From contig OX291550.1 of assembly GCA_946406115.1 (NCBI GenBank), positions 3,276,803-3,340,802 on the forward strand: a DNA stretch of 64,000 nt. Direction: 5' to 3'. Source of the DNA: Apoda limacodes (Eukaryota; Arthropoda; Insecta; Lepidoptera; Limacodidae). The notes under the pieces are model-generated. The model made no database searches, was not told the DNA's origin, and saw only the letters and a program-made list of their open reading frames with translations. Below are positions 43,150-53,186 of the stretch, one piece after another (the first letter of the stretch is position 1; each line of letters opens with the position of its first letter). The position numbers and the translations under genes were made by a program.

Positions 43150-43596
43150 TAATATTAAAAACAAATTTTCAATATCGTTATAATTTTGGGATTTTAACCA
43201 CGAGATTATTATTTTTTTACATTGGTAGATTTCAAGAATTTTGTTTAGTTTATTATTAAGTGTAGGACCAAGGTAACAATGGAATTTATTTATAAAGAAG
43301 GTTTAATAAGGAATAATGGGACAAACCTTGTCTTTCCGTCGGGACGTTATTGTTCTGTCGTCATATGCGAGTTTTTGGTGTTCAGTGATTATAGTCTCTT
43401 TGATGAACAATTGTCTAAATGTCAAGACGTCACATTTATTATAGAGGTCTGTTGTAGGGTGCCGGAATGGCTTAAATATCATTACTTTTAGAAGGGCACG
43501 TTGTGCTCGTTCTAATTTTATGATGTGTGTCTTTCGTGCTCCACCCCATGCTATAATGCAATAAGATAGAAGAGACTGAGCTAATGCATAGTACAC
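43150..43596 (-). pseudogene. C3 LINE ORF2 C-terminal domain
   Basis: Minus strand: LLSYCIIAWGGARKTHIIKL, ERAQRALLKVMIFKPFRHP, NKCDVLTFRQLFIKETI. After a break near 43.28 kb come LGPTLNNKLNKI and CKKIIISWLKSQNYND. This is the thumb and C-terminal region that follows the RT palm. An internal stop and a frame change are present. Confidence 0.7.
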
Positions 43597-43978
43597 TGAT
43601 TTTGATAAGGAGTAATCAGCAATGTGCCTTAGTTTTCTTTGGTATATATATTAAGCGCCTAGTTCTATCTGCCAGTTTGTTAATGTGCGGACACTATGTG
43701 AGCCTTTCGTCTAGGATAACTCCGAGATATGTTACAGTGTTGCTTCTATCAAGACAGTTGCAATTGCACATGTTGTTTGGAGCTGGGCTTTGACAAGTGT
43801 GTATCTGGATTTTAAAATTATTTTTCTCTGGCAATGATCTTTCCGTGTAGACGAAAAGTATGTATTTTATGTATTTTGACTTTGAGATATTGAGGGAAAG
43901 CTTGTTTTGACTTAGCCAACCGGCTTCTTTTTGTAGGCCAGTTTCAGCATGTTTCTTAGCTTCCTTCCAAGTTTTTCC

Positions 43979-44480
43979 TTAAAATATAAGTGATGTGTCA
44001 TCAGCAAAAGAAGATACTTTACAATTTCTCAGATCTAGGTCACACAGATTGTTAATGTAAACTAAGAACAAGGTTAGTCCGAGGATGCTACCTTGTGGCA
44101 AGCCAACTTGTTGAGCAAAATTAGGACAGAAACTGTGTCGAAAGCCTTTGCTGAGTCTAAGAAAACGCCAATACATTTTTCTTTCATGTCTATGTGTGTG
44201 GCTACAAATCCGTTAGTTCAGAGACTGCTTGTGAAGTCGATCTGCCTACTCTTAATCCGTATTGGTTTATTGGCAAGATCTTTTCTTTATCTAAGTATGA
44301 CAGTAGTATCTTGTTCATAACTTTTTCTATGACTTTGGATAAAGCAGACAGCACTGAGATTAGGCGGTAATTGCAGACACAGTCCCTGTTCCCTGTTATA
44401 TATATGGGGTGAATTATTGCAGATTTAAAGACGCGAGGGAAAGTACCTGTTTGTATGCACAAATTTACAATACGCACCAA
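43979..44480 (-). pseudogene. C3 LINE reverse transcriptase
   Basis: Minus strand: LCIQTGTFPRVFKSAIIHPI, NYRLISVLSALSKVIEKVMN, INQYGLRVGRSTSQAVSEL, then in another frame LSKGFRHSF, VGLPQGSILGLTLFLVYINN and VSSFADDTSLIF, the catalytic box. FADD replaces the usual YADD, and the segment carrying the first catalytic Asp is damaged (the LSKGF region). Two frame breaks are visible. Confidence 0.8.
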
Positions 44481-44846
44481 AGATGGAAGAATGAGATCAC
44501 TGGCTATTTTTAAAAATTATCTATCTGTTTTTAGGTTCATAATTATGTTTTCTACCTCTTGTTCTGTCACCTCTGACATGACCATAGAGTTAATAGGTGT
44601 ATGTGAGAGTGGAAAGGATAGGATTTGTGTTTTTATTGCTGACTATATTTTTAGCTAGTTCTTTTGCGACATTAATAAAATAATCATTTACCTTTCCTAA
44701 AGCTATCTCAGGAGTGTTTCCCAATTTCAGAAGATTTGAGGAATTCGTTTTTAGGTTATTTCTATTTGTGACGGCATCAATAATTTTCCATTTCTTCTTA
44801 GGATCTTTGTCATATTTATCTAATTCACTCTTTTCGTAATTTCTTA

Positions 44847-45624
44847 TTAGGCGGTTAGTAAATTATTGCAATAATTTTTGTATCTGTTATAGGTTATTTT
44901 AATGATCTCATTTGTAGGATCAATTTTGCACTTAGCATGCAAGCGGTCACGATTTTTGATACAACGCACTATGACAGGCGCTATCCATGGCTTTATGCAT
45001 CGCTCTCTTCTAGGAATCAATATTTGGTGAGAGTTATTATTGATAGAAGTATTCAAGATATTAACTAGTTTTTCAGCAGCGCAGTTTGCATCTTGAGATT
45101 CTATAATACTAACAAAGCTTGCACTTTTGAGTTCAGTATAAATCGCGTCATAATTAACTTTACGATAATTTTATTATTTATGTCTACTTTTTTGTTATTA
45201 GAGGCAATGCAAGTTAAAACCGGCAAGTGGTCAGTAAAAGATGCCTCAATACAAATGTAGTAGTATGGTATTTTGATTTAATCATAGCATGATCTAAGCA
45301 ATTACCAGCCCTAGTCGAATGCAGATGTCCTGGTAAGAGACCATGGCATGCTAACAGGTTCAAGTATTCGGCCGAGTTTCGGTCTTCGTTGTTCAGTTTA
45401 ATCTCTATATTTAAGTCGCCCATTATTATTACATTACTGCGTTTATCATATGAACATAATAACTTATCCAATGATGTTAAAAAAAAGTCTACGGAACGAT
45501 GAGAGGGAGATCTATAGATACCTATTACAACAGTATCATTGCCAATTTCAATAACTAGACAAGTTGCATCGTCTAACATTTTTTCAACCACAGAGTATTC
45601 GAGTCCTTTCTTTGTATATGCCAC
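44847..45624 (-). pseudogene. C3 LINE endonuclease and linker
   Basis: The endonuclease part (45624-45214) reads AYTKKGLEYSVVEKM, VVIGIYRSPSHRSVDFFL, NVIIMGDLNIEIKL and NCLDHAMI. The catalytic SDH region is frameshifted beyond 45214. The linker (45056-44847) reads PRRERCIKPWIAPVIVRCIK and NRYKNYCNNLL, as in CR1-like LINEs. The N-terminal endonuclease strand is not seen. Confidence 0.7.
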
Positions 45625-45640
45625 TATGCGATCATTTTGA

Positions 45641-45968
45641 TTATAGTTTTTTTTAATAAAGTGTGTATAGTTCGTAATAGCTGGAAATGTCAGTGGTTTT
45701 TTTTTATTTCCAGGTTTCAGTTAAAATGTATATTTCACATGACATGTCTTATCTGGTTAAAAATACTTCAAAATCTGAGATATTTCGATTGATGCTTCTG
45801 ATATTTTGTGTTAATTTTTTTAAATTATGGCTAGTTTTTTGTTAAGTCGACAAAAACGATTTACATAATTCAGGTAGGCAAATAACTGATGTCCCAGCTT
45901 TGATTTCATCAATGTTATTTATCAAATTATTATTGTAAGTAAAATCAGATTTTGTTGGAGTACTACTC
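45641..45968. other. AT-rich flank of the C3 LINE
   Basis: This may include diverged LINE endonuclease sequence (minus strand), but no motif is clear. Confidence 0.35.
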
Positions 45969-45974
45969 ATGTCT

Positions 45975-46067
<93 letters not shown>

Positions 46068-46078
46068 ATATATATAAT
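45969..46078. repeat. (AT)n microsatellite, ~100 bp
   Basis: A near-perfect alternating TA run with two short interruptions at the right end. Open frames across it are artefacts. Confidence 0.97.
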
Positions 46079-46789
46079 TATTTTCAAATCGGTTAAACAG
46101 AGTTTCTGTTTACTATTATCCCTTCCCATGTATACTAGCATAAAATCTAAATGTTTCTTGCTGTAATGTGTTATGGTATTCTTACAGTATCTTAAATTTA
46201 ACATGCAATTAAGAAAATAAGTGTAACTAAATTTCAATAAAATGAAATATAAGTCATTTTTTAGGTTTTGAGTCGTCGAACATAAATTTTCACTTGCTAG
46301 GTGCTTGAGAGGTGGGGTATATAGTATATACAGGGTTTTTTTATCTATATGTACAGTCGGGGCCTTCGCCGCTTCGTCAGTCTTAAGCGAGAATCGCTTA
46401 ATTTTCACGAAGCGGCAGCAAAAACTCTGACGGTATCAAGTAGCTACTCCGTATCATAGTGTACACGACAGTTAGATTAAGCATTAACCCATTCGTTTCT
46501 CTATAGCGCTGTTAAGTGATGAATAAAATAGTTTAAAGAAATCGTTCCGAACAAAATAATGCACCTAGTTTTAAATTTAGTATTAAATACTATTAAACAA
46601 AACATTATTATGTAATTGCACAAATGTGTATCTTTAGTAGCTTTACGTACATTTGGGTGCAACATTTTCAAATAGTTAAAGCCAACGTTAAATCATATTG
46701 AAACCTGCTTTATTCTGCTTGCTTGAGCATCTACGCTTTGATAAATAATACGAAAGTGTCTTATTATGTCAATAAAGTATTTTCAAAAT
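46079..46789. other. AT-rich DNA without recognised features
   Basis: A GC-richer patch at 46.35-46.42 kb contains CGCCGCTTCGTCAG and the loosely inverted TCACGAAGCGGCAG, a possible small hairpin. Nothing else was seen. Confidence 0.4.
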
Positions 46790-46945
46790 ATACAGAGTGG
46801 AAACGCTAAGAGATCTCACTCGATTATTTCTAAACCGTACACTATATCAAAATACTGATTATTGATCCTGAAAGTGCTTCACGAACTCTATCTAATGGTA
46901 TCAATAATGGTTTGAAAAATAAACTGGATCTATCCAAAATAATTA
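46790..46945 (+). mobile_element. DNA element related to the minisatellite source, partial
   Basis: Starts TATACAGAGTGGAAACGCTA then AGAGATCTCACTCGATTATT and continues with the body shared with 11132-11260. It has a single terminal unit rather than a tandem array. The right terminal repeat is not found, so this copy is truncated or diverged. Confidence 0.7.
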
Positions 46946-47652
46946 ATAATAAATCAAAATTTAGGATAATATTTGTATACTTGTGTAAGTGCAATATAAA
47001 AACTTGTGGTCATCGGTAAATAAATACATTATTAATCGCAGTTAAGCGTAAAAAAAAAAATACAATTAAAATTTTGTAGATTTTGCTTCTCTTTTACTTT
47101 GAAGGCTAGCTTTCGGAAATAAACCTGTAATGAGATGTAGTTGTTTTTAAATGATTTTTGTTGATGAAGGATCATAGCAGTTGTAAGAAACACTTTGAAG
47201 CCACTGGACCCGTCTGTTATTTTTTTTTTTTTTAAATGAACTTTTGTGACTACTATTCTTGAACAGTAATTTTAACCTTTTGACTCAATTTCAGTCGTGT
47301 TCCAAAAGAACTAGGTGAATCATAATTTTGGAAGTGAAGTCACACAGTTTGGTCAAAATTTACTGGGCAATACTGGCTGCTGTAAAGGGGCATTGTCAAA
47401 CACAAATTTTTTTGTAAAAAATAAATTATCTGCTGTACAGGGGCATTGTCAAATTACATAAATATCTAAGTACTAAGGTTCAAATTGTATTGTCAGCTTT
47501 ACAAAATTTTTTTTATTGAATTTTTGAATTTAGTTTCTGAGAGGTCTTTTCTTTGACAATCGTGTTTAAGGGAGAACAAGGTTTTCTCTAGACCTTGTTA
47601 AGAAATTGTGAACATCACTGTTCTTGACAAATTTTTACGAGTATATAGAATA
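46946..47652. other. AT-rich DNA without recognised features
   Basis: Includes a short repeated phrase (GGGGCATTGTCAAA at about 47.38 and 47.44 kb). No gene is visible. Confidence 0.4.
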
Positions 47653-47689
47653 TTAGGTAGTATATATTGACAGGGCATGGTAAGTATAT

Positions 47690-47960
47690 TAACTTCTTTA
47701 AAAACTTGTCTCAGTGACGATCTTGTACTTAAACGCTAATGGCACGTACTGCACGTTTTTGCAAAATAAAAATATTATTGGAATCAGCTGAAATACCCCA
47801 TAAGAGAATGCCATATGACATGAGGCTATGAAAATAGCTGTAGTAAACTATACGTGCAGTGTCAGTATCAGCAAATTCTCGGATTTTTCTAATGGCATGT
47901 ATTGCCTCTGCAAGTTTGGAGGAAAGTTCAAGGATGTGGGGATCGTATTTGAAAGTCTAC
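47690..47960 (-). pseudogene. C2-like LINE fragment in the left palindrome arm
   Basis: The reverse complement reads the RKIREFADTDTARIVYYSYF, SYGILLWG and IFILQKRAVRAI block, homologous to 4430-4610. It is the mirror copy of 50450-50668, with slightly more changes near the CTCTGCAAGTTTGG site. Confidence 0.75.
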
Positions 47961-48402
47961 TGGACTTGATGTCACAAAAAATGTAGATATTTATAAAGAA
48001 CATGATTGGTTTCTTTTGTTAGTTATGTGTTTCTCTGTATTCAAATGTTTATATATATCTTTACTTTTTTAAAAGACTGTAACAGATACTAGTTTCTTTA
48101 GTTAAGACTTCGTTTTGTTGAGTTTGATTAAATTTAGTTAAACCTATTAAATTTTTTTGAGAAAGTTTTGTTGTATTACTTTAATTATTATTAAAATATT
48201 GCAAAGTATAATTTTATTCTATACAAATAAATAAAAACGACAGACTGATTTAATTTATTTGAATGGTTCTTTAAATAAAAACAGCAAATTGTATTTTGTT
48301 TGATTGTAATATGAAGAAATAAACATATATGACTGATAATAAATTATTAAAGAAATAAAAATGCATGACTGCTAATAGTTCCTTGGTAAAAGTTATTAAT
48401 AT

Positions 48403-48703
48403 TTTTTTTCTATTTTAAATATAACAACAATTTAAACTTTTATTTTATTTCACTAACTGGGTATTTGATAATTATTTATGTTTATTGAAGGTTAAAACTG
48501 AGCTTAAAAGGCACGTACATCTATAATTTTATAAAAATGAAGCTATTAGGGGTGAGGCGTATATACGCAACCAGGTTTTAAAACTTGGTTTCTGCCAAAA
48601 AGTTTACAACCCTGGTTTATATCAAAAACTTGCAAGTCTGGCGCGCGGCGGATTTGCCGCACCAAGGCGTCACAGCCCCGCGCCAGACTTGCAAGTTTTT
48701 GAT
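48403..48703. repeat. Extra segment of the left arm with a perfect 45-bp hairpin
   Basis: Present only in the left arm. It contains exact inverted repeats 48601-48645 and 48679-48723 separated by 33 nt (CGGCGGATTTGCC...CAGCCC). The hairpin's right arm is shared with the inner palindrome arm. Confidence 0.9.
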
Positions 48704-48866
48704 ATAAACCAGGGTTGTAAACTAGCTTTTTGGTGCGGCAAATCCGCTGCGCGCCCATCCCCGGCGCGCGGGACGTTGTGGCTTGCGAGTGCGACCAAGT
48801 ACGCTCGCGGCACGCGGCTCAGGCCGCCCGGACAGGGACAGGGCTCCCTTTGCAAGTGCGTCCCAG

Positions 48867-48926
48867 TTTTTTTTTTTCTGAGCTGACTTTGCAGTTGGCT
48901 GTTGCAGCCATTACTGCTTCACCGGG
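48867..48926 (-). repeat. J1 3' terminus (minus orientation)
   Basis: An eleven-T run, then CTGAGCTGACTTTGCAGTTG through ATTACTGCTTCACCGGG. This is the J1 3' end in reverse orientation, the mirror of 49775-49836. Confidence 0.85.
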
Positions 48927-49836
48927 CCCCCACGCCCCTCTCTCGCGCTGCCCCGCAACGCCGCTTAGACGGCCGAGCAGCACCATTTCGGCATTCTCGC
49001 CGAGATTTCTTGGGCCTGTGACCCAGCCTATTTCCGTTTTCCGTCTTTATCCCATGATAGGCAAGTACAGTAAGATGTCGCTTAGAAATAAGCTAAATCT
49101 TTACACAACTTGCATCCGCCCCATACTAGCTTATGCTAGCGTAGTCTTTTCGTTATCCAAGCGCAATCTCCACAAACTCCAGACCCTCCAAAACCGCTTT
49201 CTCAGAGCGGCCTCTGGGGCCTCTTGGTACGTCCGCAATGCGGACCTACACAGAGACTTCGAACTCCCCACGATTCCCCAATACTTCAAAGACTTGGCAG
49301 TTTTTCGAGCGTCCGCAAAATCACCCGAATCGATTAATTGTGCAATCCACGACGTATCATCCCCCCGATCGACCCGGGCACGGTCGTAAAACTATAGTTA
49401 GGCGGCCTCGGCACGTACTAATGGCCCCAGATGACGATCTCGCTGTCCGGATAGCGAGATTAGTCTCTAAGACCTCCCCGAATAGGGCCTCCCTCCAAAC
49501 ACGACACCGACGTCCCCGGGTTCGTCGGCGCCCACAAGGCTACACGAGGTATCAAAGAGTGCCGGGGCGCTTCTCGCCCCCACTCAATCGCAACCGTACC
49601 CGCGTAACGGGGAACTCCCCTCCTGGCGGTGACTCACCTTCGGGTTCGAGACTCACGCCGGTCGAAGGGACGCCCCCGAGAGCGACAACCCAAGCCGAGG
49701 CTTCCCCCGCGGGGAGCCCATGTGCGTTGGGCGCTATATGGGTTGAGGCTCCTTCAGAGTCTCGCCCCAAAAAGCCCGGTGAAGCAGTAATGGCTGCAAA
49801 AGCCAACTGCAAAGTCAGCTCAGAAAAAAAAAAAAA
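48927..49836 (+). mobile_element. J1 LINE, internally deleted 3' half, plus orientation
   Basis: Begins at the ORF1/ORF2 junction of J1 (CCCCCACGCCCCTCTCTCGC), then jumps near 49.04 kb to the end of the RT. It runs through the ORF2 C-terminus to a 13-A tail at 49824-49836. The endonuclease and most of the RT (roughly 2 kb) are deleted. It forms the loop and part of the right inner arm of the palindrome. Confidence 0.88.
49040..49836 (+). pseudogene. J1-B ORF2 C-terminal domain
   Basis: Reads RLYPMIGKYSKMSLRNKLN, CIRPILAYASVVFSLSKRN, LQTLQNRFLRAASGA and SWYVRNADLHRDFELP. A one-base frame change near 49.29 kb leads to HPNRLIVQSTTYHPPDRPG and RRPRHVLMAPDDDLAVRIA, and on to a tail ending KANCKVSSEKK. 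Here the codon that is TGA in J1-A (21054) is CGA, confirming the J1-A stop as a mutation. No polymerase motif remains. Confidence 0.8.
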
Positions 49837-50449
49837 CTCGGACGCACTCGCAAAGGGAGCCCTGTCCCTGTCCGGGCGGCCTGAGCCGCGCGCCGCGAGC
49901 GTACTTGGTCGCACTCGCAAGCCACAACGTCCCGCGCGCCGGGGACGGGCGCGCAGCGGATTTGCCGCACCAAAAAGTTTACAACCCTGGTTTATATTAA
50001 TAACTTTTACCAAGGAACTATTAGCAGTCATGCATTTTTATTTCTTTAATTATTTATTATCAGTCATATATGTTTATTTCTTCATATTACAATCAAACAA
50101 AATACAATTTGCTGTTTTTATTTAAAGAACCATTCAAATAAATTAAATCAGTCTGTCGTTTTTATTTATTTGTATAGAATAAAATTATACTTTGCAATAT
50201 TTTAATAATAATTAAAGTAATACAACAAAACTTTCTCAAAAAAATTTAATAGGTTTAACTAAATTTAATCAAACTCAACAAAACGAAGTCTTAACTAAAG
50301 AAACTAGTATCTGTTACAGTCTTTTAAAAAAGTAAAGACATATATAAACATTTGAATACAGAGAAACACATAACTAACAAAAGAAACCAATCATGTTCTT
50401 TATAAATATCTACATTTTTTGTGACATCAAGTCCGGTAGACTTTCAAAT

Positions 50450-50668
50450 ACGATCCCCACATCCTTGCACTTTCCTCCAAACTTGGCTCTGCAATACATG
50501 CCATTAGAAAAATCCGAGAATTTGCTGATACTGACACTGCACGTATAGTTTACTACAGCTATTTTCATAGCCTCATGTCATATGGCATTCTCTTATGGGG
50601 TATTTCAGCTGATTCCAATAATATTTTTATTTTGCAAAAACGTGCAGTACGTGCCATTAGCGTTTAAG
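50450..50668 (+). pseudogene. C2-like LINE fragment in the right palindrome arm
   Basis: Plus-strand reading: KLGSAIHAIRKIREFADTDT, ARIVYYSYFHSLMSYGILLW and IFILQKRAVRAIS. It matches the C-terminal domain of the LINE at 4366-4980. The fragment ends at GTTTAAGTACAAG, where the other copies diverge. Confidence 0.78.
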
Positions 50669-50748
50669 TACAAGATCGTCACTGAGACAAGTTTTTAAAT
50701 AAGTTAATATACTTACCATGCCCTGTCAATATATACTACCTAAATTAA

Positions 50749-52343
50749 GGAGCATGGGGGGGCAAGGCGCGTTTGCGCGAGAGGCGTTGGACGCGGGATG
50801 TCCCGGGACATGAGAGGGGCGGGGTAGGAAATACCCGTGACTGAGACGGGCCCAGGGAGAGCAGACAGAAGTTTGTCTGTCTCCTTTGATTTGGCTGCGT
50901 CAATTAGCGCTGGAGAAAGGCTCCAGGCGTTGACAGCAGGGAGGGGGGCAGGCACGAGCGGAGCCTGTTGGCGGGGGGCGGGGGAGCGCGATTTACCCTG
51001 TTTGGGTTTACGCGTTTTCTGTTTGGGGAGCTTTGGGGCACCCGCGGTAATTCGCTGGGTGGCCTTCGAACCCACAGAGTACGCAAGCGACCGGGTCGGA
51101 TGCGTTATCGCGATTGCGATCACAGTCCGGAGTAGCGTGATCGCGCAGACATTTCACGCAGCGCGGTCTGCGTCTGCAGTTGCGCTGTGCGTGGCCATAT
51201 AACTGGCATCGGTGGCATTGTCCTGGGTTCGACAGCTTGTGCGGAGTCTCGACCCGGACGCCCTTGAGGCTGCACACATCTTTAATATTAAAGATTGCTT
51301 TGCCCTCTTTGGTGAGGTCTAGCACTACGAGCACCATGTCGTAGCACTCAGATCGGTTGCGGCCGTTGTACATGAGATGTACTTCCCTTACAAGGAGGCG
51401 TTGGACAATTAAGTCATCCTGGACAGTTTTAGCGGAGAATTCCTTAGGGACTCCCCGTATAACTGCCCTGAGCACGCGTTCTTCGGCCAGCGAGTACGTA
51501 TGGTACTCGTATTTCTGAGCCGTAAGAAAAGCCGTCAGATTTCGGAAATCTGACGGTGTCGGGACCTGCACTTTGATGCCGCGCTCGGCATCATTGCAGG
51601 CGTGCGTATAATTTATACGCTTGGCCTTGAAAGCGTTAGCTATGTTTGGCCAGGCCCCTTTGTCTTTGATAACAACAGGGGGCGGAGTTTTTTCCGTCCG
51701 TCCCGAAGTGGGACAGTCGGCCTGCGAAGAGGTGGCGGCGGGGGTTGTGTCCATGGCGGCTGGCTCAGGGCTGGCAGCCGAGGTAGACGGAGAAGGAGAA
51801 GCGCTAGGCGCTTTGAGGCGTTTAGCCTCGGAATCGGAGGGAGGAGGAGAAAACTCCTGAGCGGATGCCGCCGAAGCCTTTTTCGACTTGGCGGTCTTCT
51901 TCCGCTTTTTCCCCTTTTTGTCCACAGGCCAACCACTTTGAAGCCTTCGTCGTCCTCGTTTGAGGACAACGCCGACTCAGCGGACATTACGGCTACTGGA
52001 GACAGGGGTGCGGTTTCGGAGGTTGCAGGGGGCGGGGTAGCGAGTGACCGAGATAGGGTCACATCAGCTACCGGGGTGGGGGGACGATTTGGCACAGGGG
52101 CCAGAAGAGCGCGGCGAGTGGCACGCGGGTCGCGAGAGCGGGGTCGCGGCTGAGAGAGCGAGAGCGCGAGCGAGACGGGGAACGCGGCGGCGAACGCAGA
52201 GAGGGCACCGACGTGTCATACGCTTGGAGGGCAGCCACAGCCTGGGAAGAGCAGGCTTGGACAAGATCTGAGTGATCACGAAGGCAAGCCTTGATGATCT
52301 CCCCAATCTGGTCCCGGGACATTCCTTTGAGTACTTCGGCCAT
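50749..52343 (-). pseudogene. J1-B gag-like ORF1
   Basis: Starts MAEVLKGMSRDQIGEI at 52343, followed by a DHSDLVQACSSQAVAALQAY helix and an Arg/Ser-rich stretch (SPPRSPSRSRSRSLSRD). It then continues through frame changes near 52.09 and 51.93 kb into SAESALSSNEDDEGFKVVGL and MDKKGKKRKKTAKSKK. The conserved core (51925-51008) has IKVQVPTPSDFRNLTAFL, RVLRAVIRGVPKEFSAKTVQ and the zinc knuckles CHRCQLYGHAQRNC, CVKCLRDHATPDC and CVLCGFEGHPANYRGC. The protein would bind element RNA. Two frameshifts and loss of the partner ORF2 make the copy inactive. Confidence 0.85.
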
Positions 52344-53183
52344 CGCGGGAGTGGCCGAGGTGTAGTTTGTGAGTACCTAGTGACTCCCCACCATTGCTGG
52401 CGAGGAGCAAGAATACCTAAGTGTGGCCAAGCGCCCCGCAGTGCTACGGATTGCTCGGTGTGTACCTAACTCCTACTCCTACGGCCGGGGTTACGTTGTC
52501 ACCGTTAGGTTTCCCCCCGAGCAACGAGACGTGAATGAAGAAGAAACGTTAGGCAGACCGCAACTCTGAAAAGAGCTATACGATCTCACCCACCAGCCCT
52601 TCAGCACTCGGAACTGGAGTTTGTAGAAAACAAACTAGACGCAATCGACACTTAAAACGCGAGAATGCGCGGAGCGGCGAACCGCTGAAGCGGAAATATT
52701 ACACTAGCGATCCACCCAAAGCCGGGCTCAGGCCGGGCGAACCAGCGTCAGTCAAAGAGCCAAGCAAAGGAACACCACTATGCGTAGTAGTTCCGCGACT
52801 GCGAGAACACACACTCACACACAAAAACACACAGTATCGCTTCGATAATCTTCGCGTTATGGGCGCGTTGAAAAGCGCGAAACCACACTTAGAGCGAGCC
52901 GAGAAGCAATTTCCCAGCCAATACATACTGCCGAGCAGCGCTCAACACTCAGGCCGATTTTCCCAGAATTGCGGGCAATAAACCAAACATCAATTCGAGG
53001 TCGTCAGCGCTGAGGCAAAACACCACACAGGAATGCGCACCAGCTGAGTCACCACTGCACGGAGCACTATGAGAGCACTTGACGCTCTAGAACACGACCG
53101 CACAACACGAAAGTCGAATCGGGAAAACGCGTCCGAGTGCGACCAAGTGCGACCCTTTATCCAACCGCGCCGGCTCCGGCCTC
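52344..53183 (-). promoter_or_regulatory. J1 5' untranslated region
   Basis: About 840 bp of GC-rich sequence upstream of the J1 ORF1 start. Jockey-type LINEs carry an internal promoter at their extreme 5' end; I cannot point to a specific core element. The first bases share the phrase GAGTGCGACCAAGT with the GC-rich inner palindrome arms (48.79 and 49.90 kb). Open frames on both strands here are composition-driven. Confidence 0.5.
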
Positions 53184-53186
53184 GGC

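Larger units (their letters stand above)
42980..45640 (-). mobile_element. CR1-like LINE, degenerate (family C3)
   Basis: The minus-strand order is endonuclease (45624-45214), linker (45056-44847), RT (44480-43979) and C-terminal domain (43596 to about 43150), each in its own frame. At least five frame breaks and several short losses are present. The 3' untranslated part runs down to about 42980 without a clear tail. The (AT)n run at 45969 lies just outside its 5' side. Clade is judged by motif only. Confidence 0.8.
47653..50743. repeat. 3.1-kb near-perfect palindrome
   Basis: Outer arms 47653-48402 and 49994-50743 are reverse complements of equal length (750 bp) with few mismatches in the parts that I compared. 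Inner arms 48704-48926 and 49775-49996 continue the symmetry. The left arm has an extra ~300 bp (48403-48703) not present on the right. The loop (48927-49774) is J1 LINE sequence. The outer arms carry a C2-like LINE fragment (FHSLMSYGILLWG readable on plus at 50.55-50.60 kb). Confidence 0.93.
50749..53183 (-). mobile_element. J1 LINE, copy B 5' half (5' UTR plus ORF1)
   Basis: Minus strand from about 53183 (next to the C1 tail) through a long GC-rich 5' untranslated region and the gag-like ORF1. It stops abruptly at the ORF1/ORF2 junction (GGGGGGG run, 50755), exactly where the plus-oriented 3' half at 48927 begins. The rest of the element is thus present but inverted and deleted. Confidence 0.88.

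Noticed and set aside
45969..46408. Tyr/Ile-rich frames across the TA run
   Set aside because: Translation of an (AT)n microsatellite.
48730..50125. Long plus-strand frames in the palindrome read as novel genes
   Set aside because: They are J1 LINE ORF2 C-terminal sequence in shifted frames plus GC-rich flank; no independent gene is supported.
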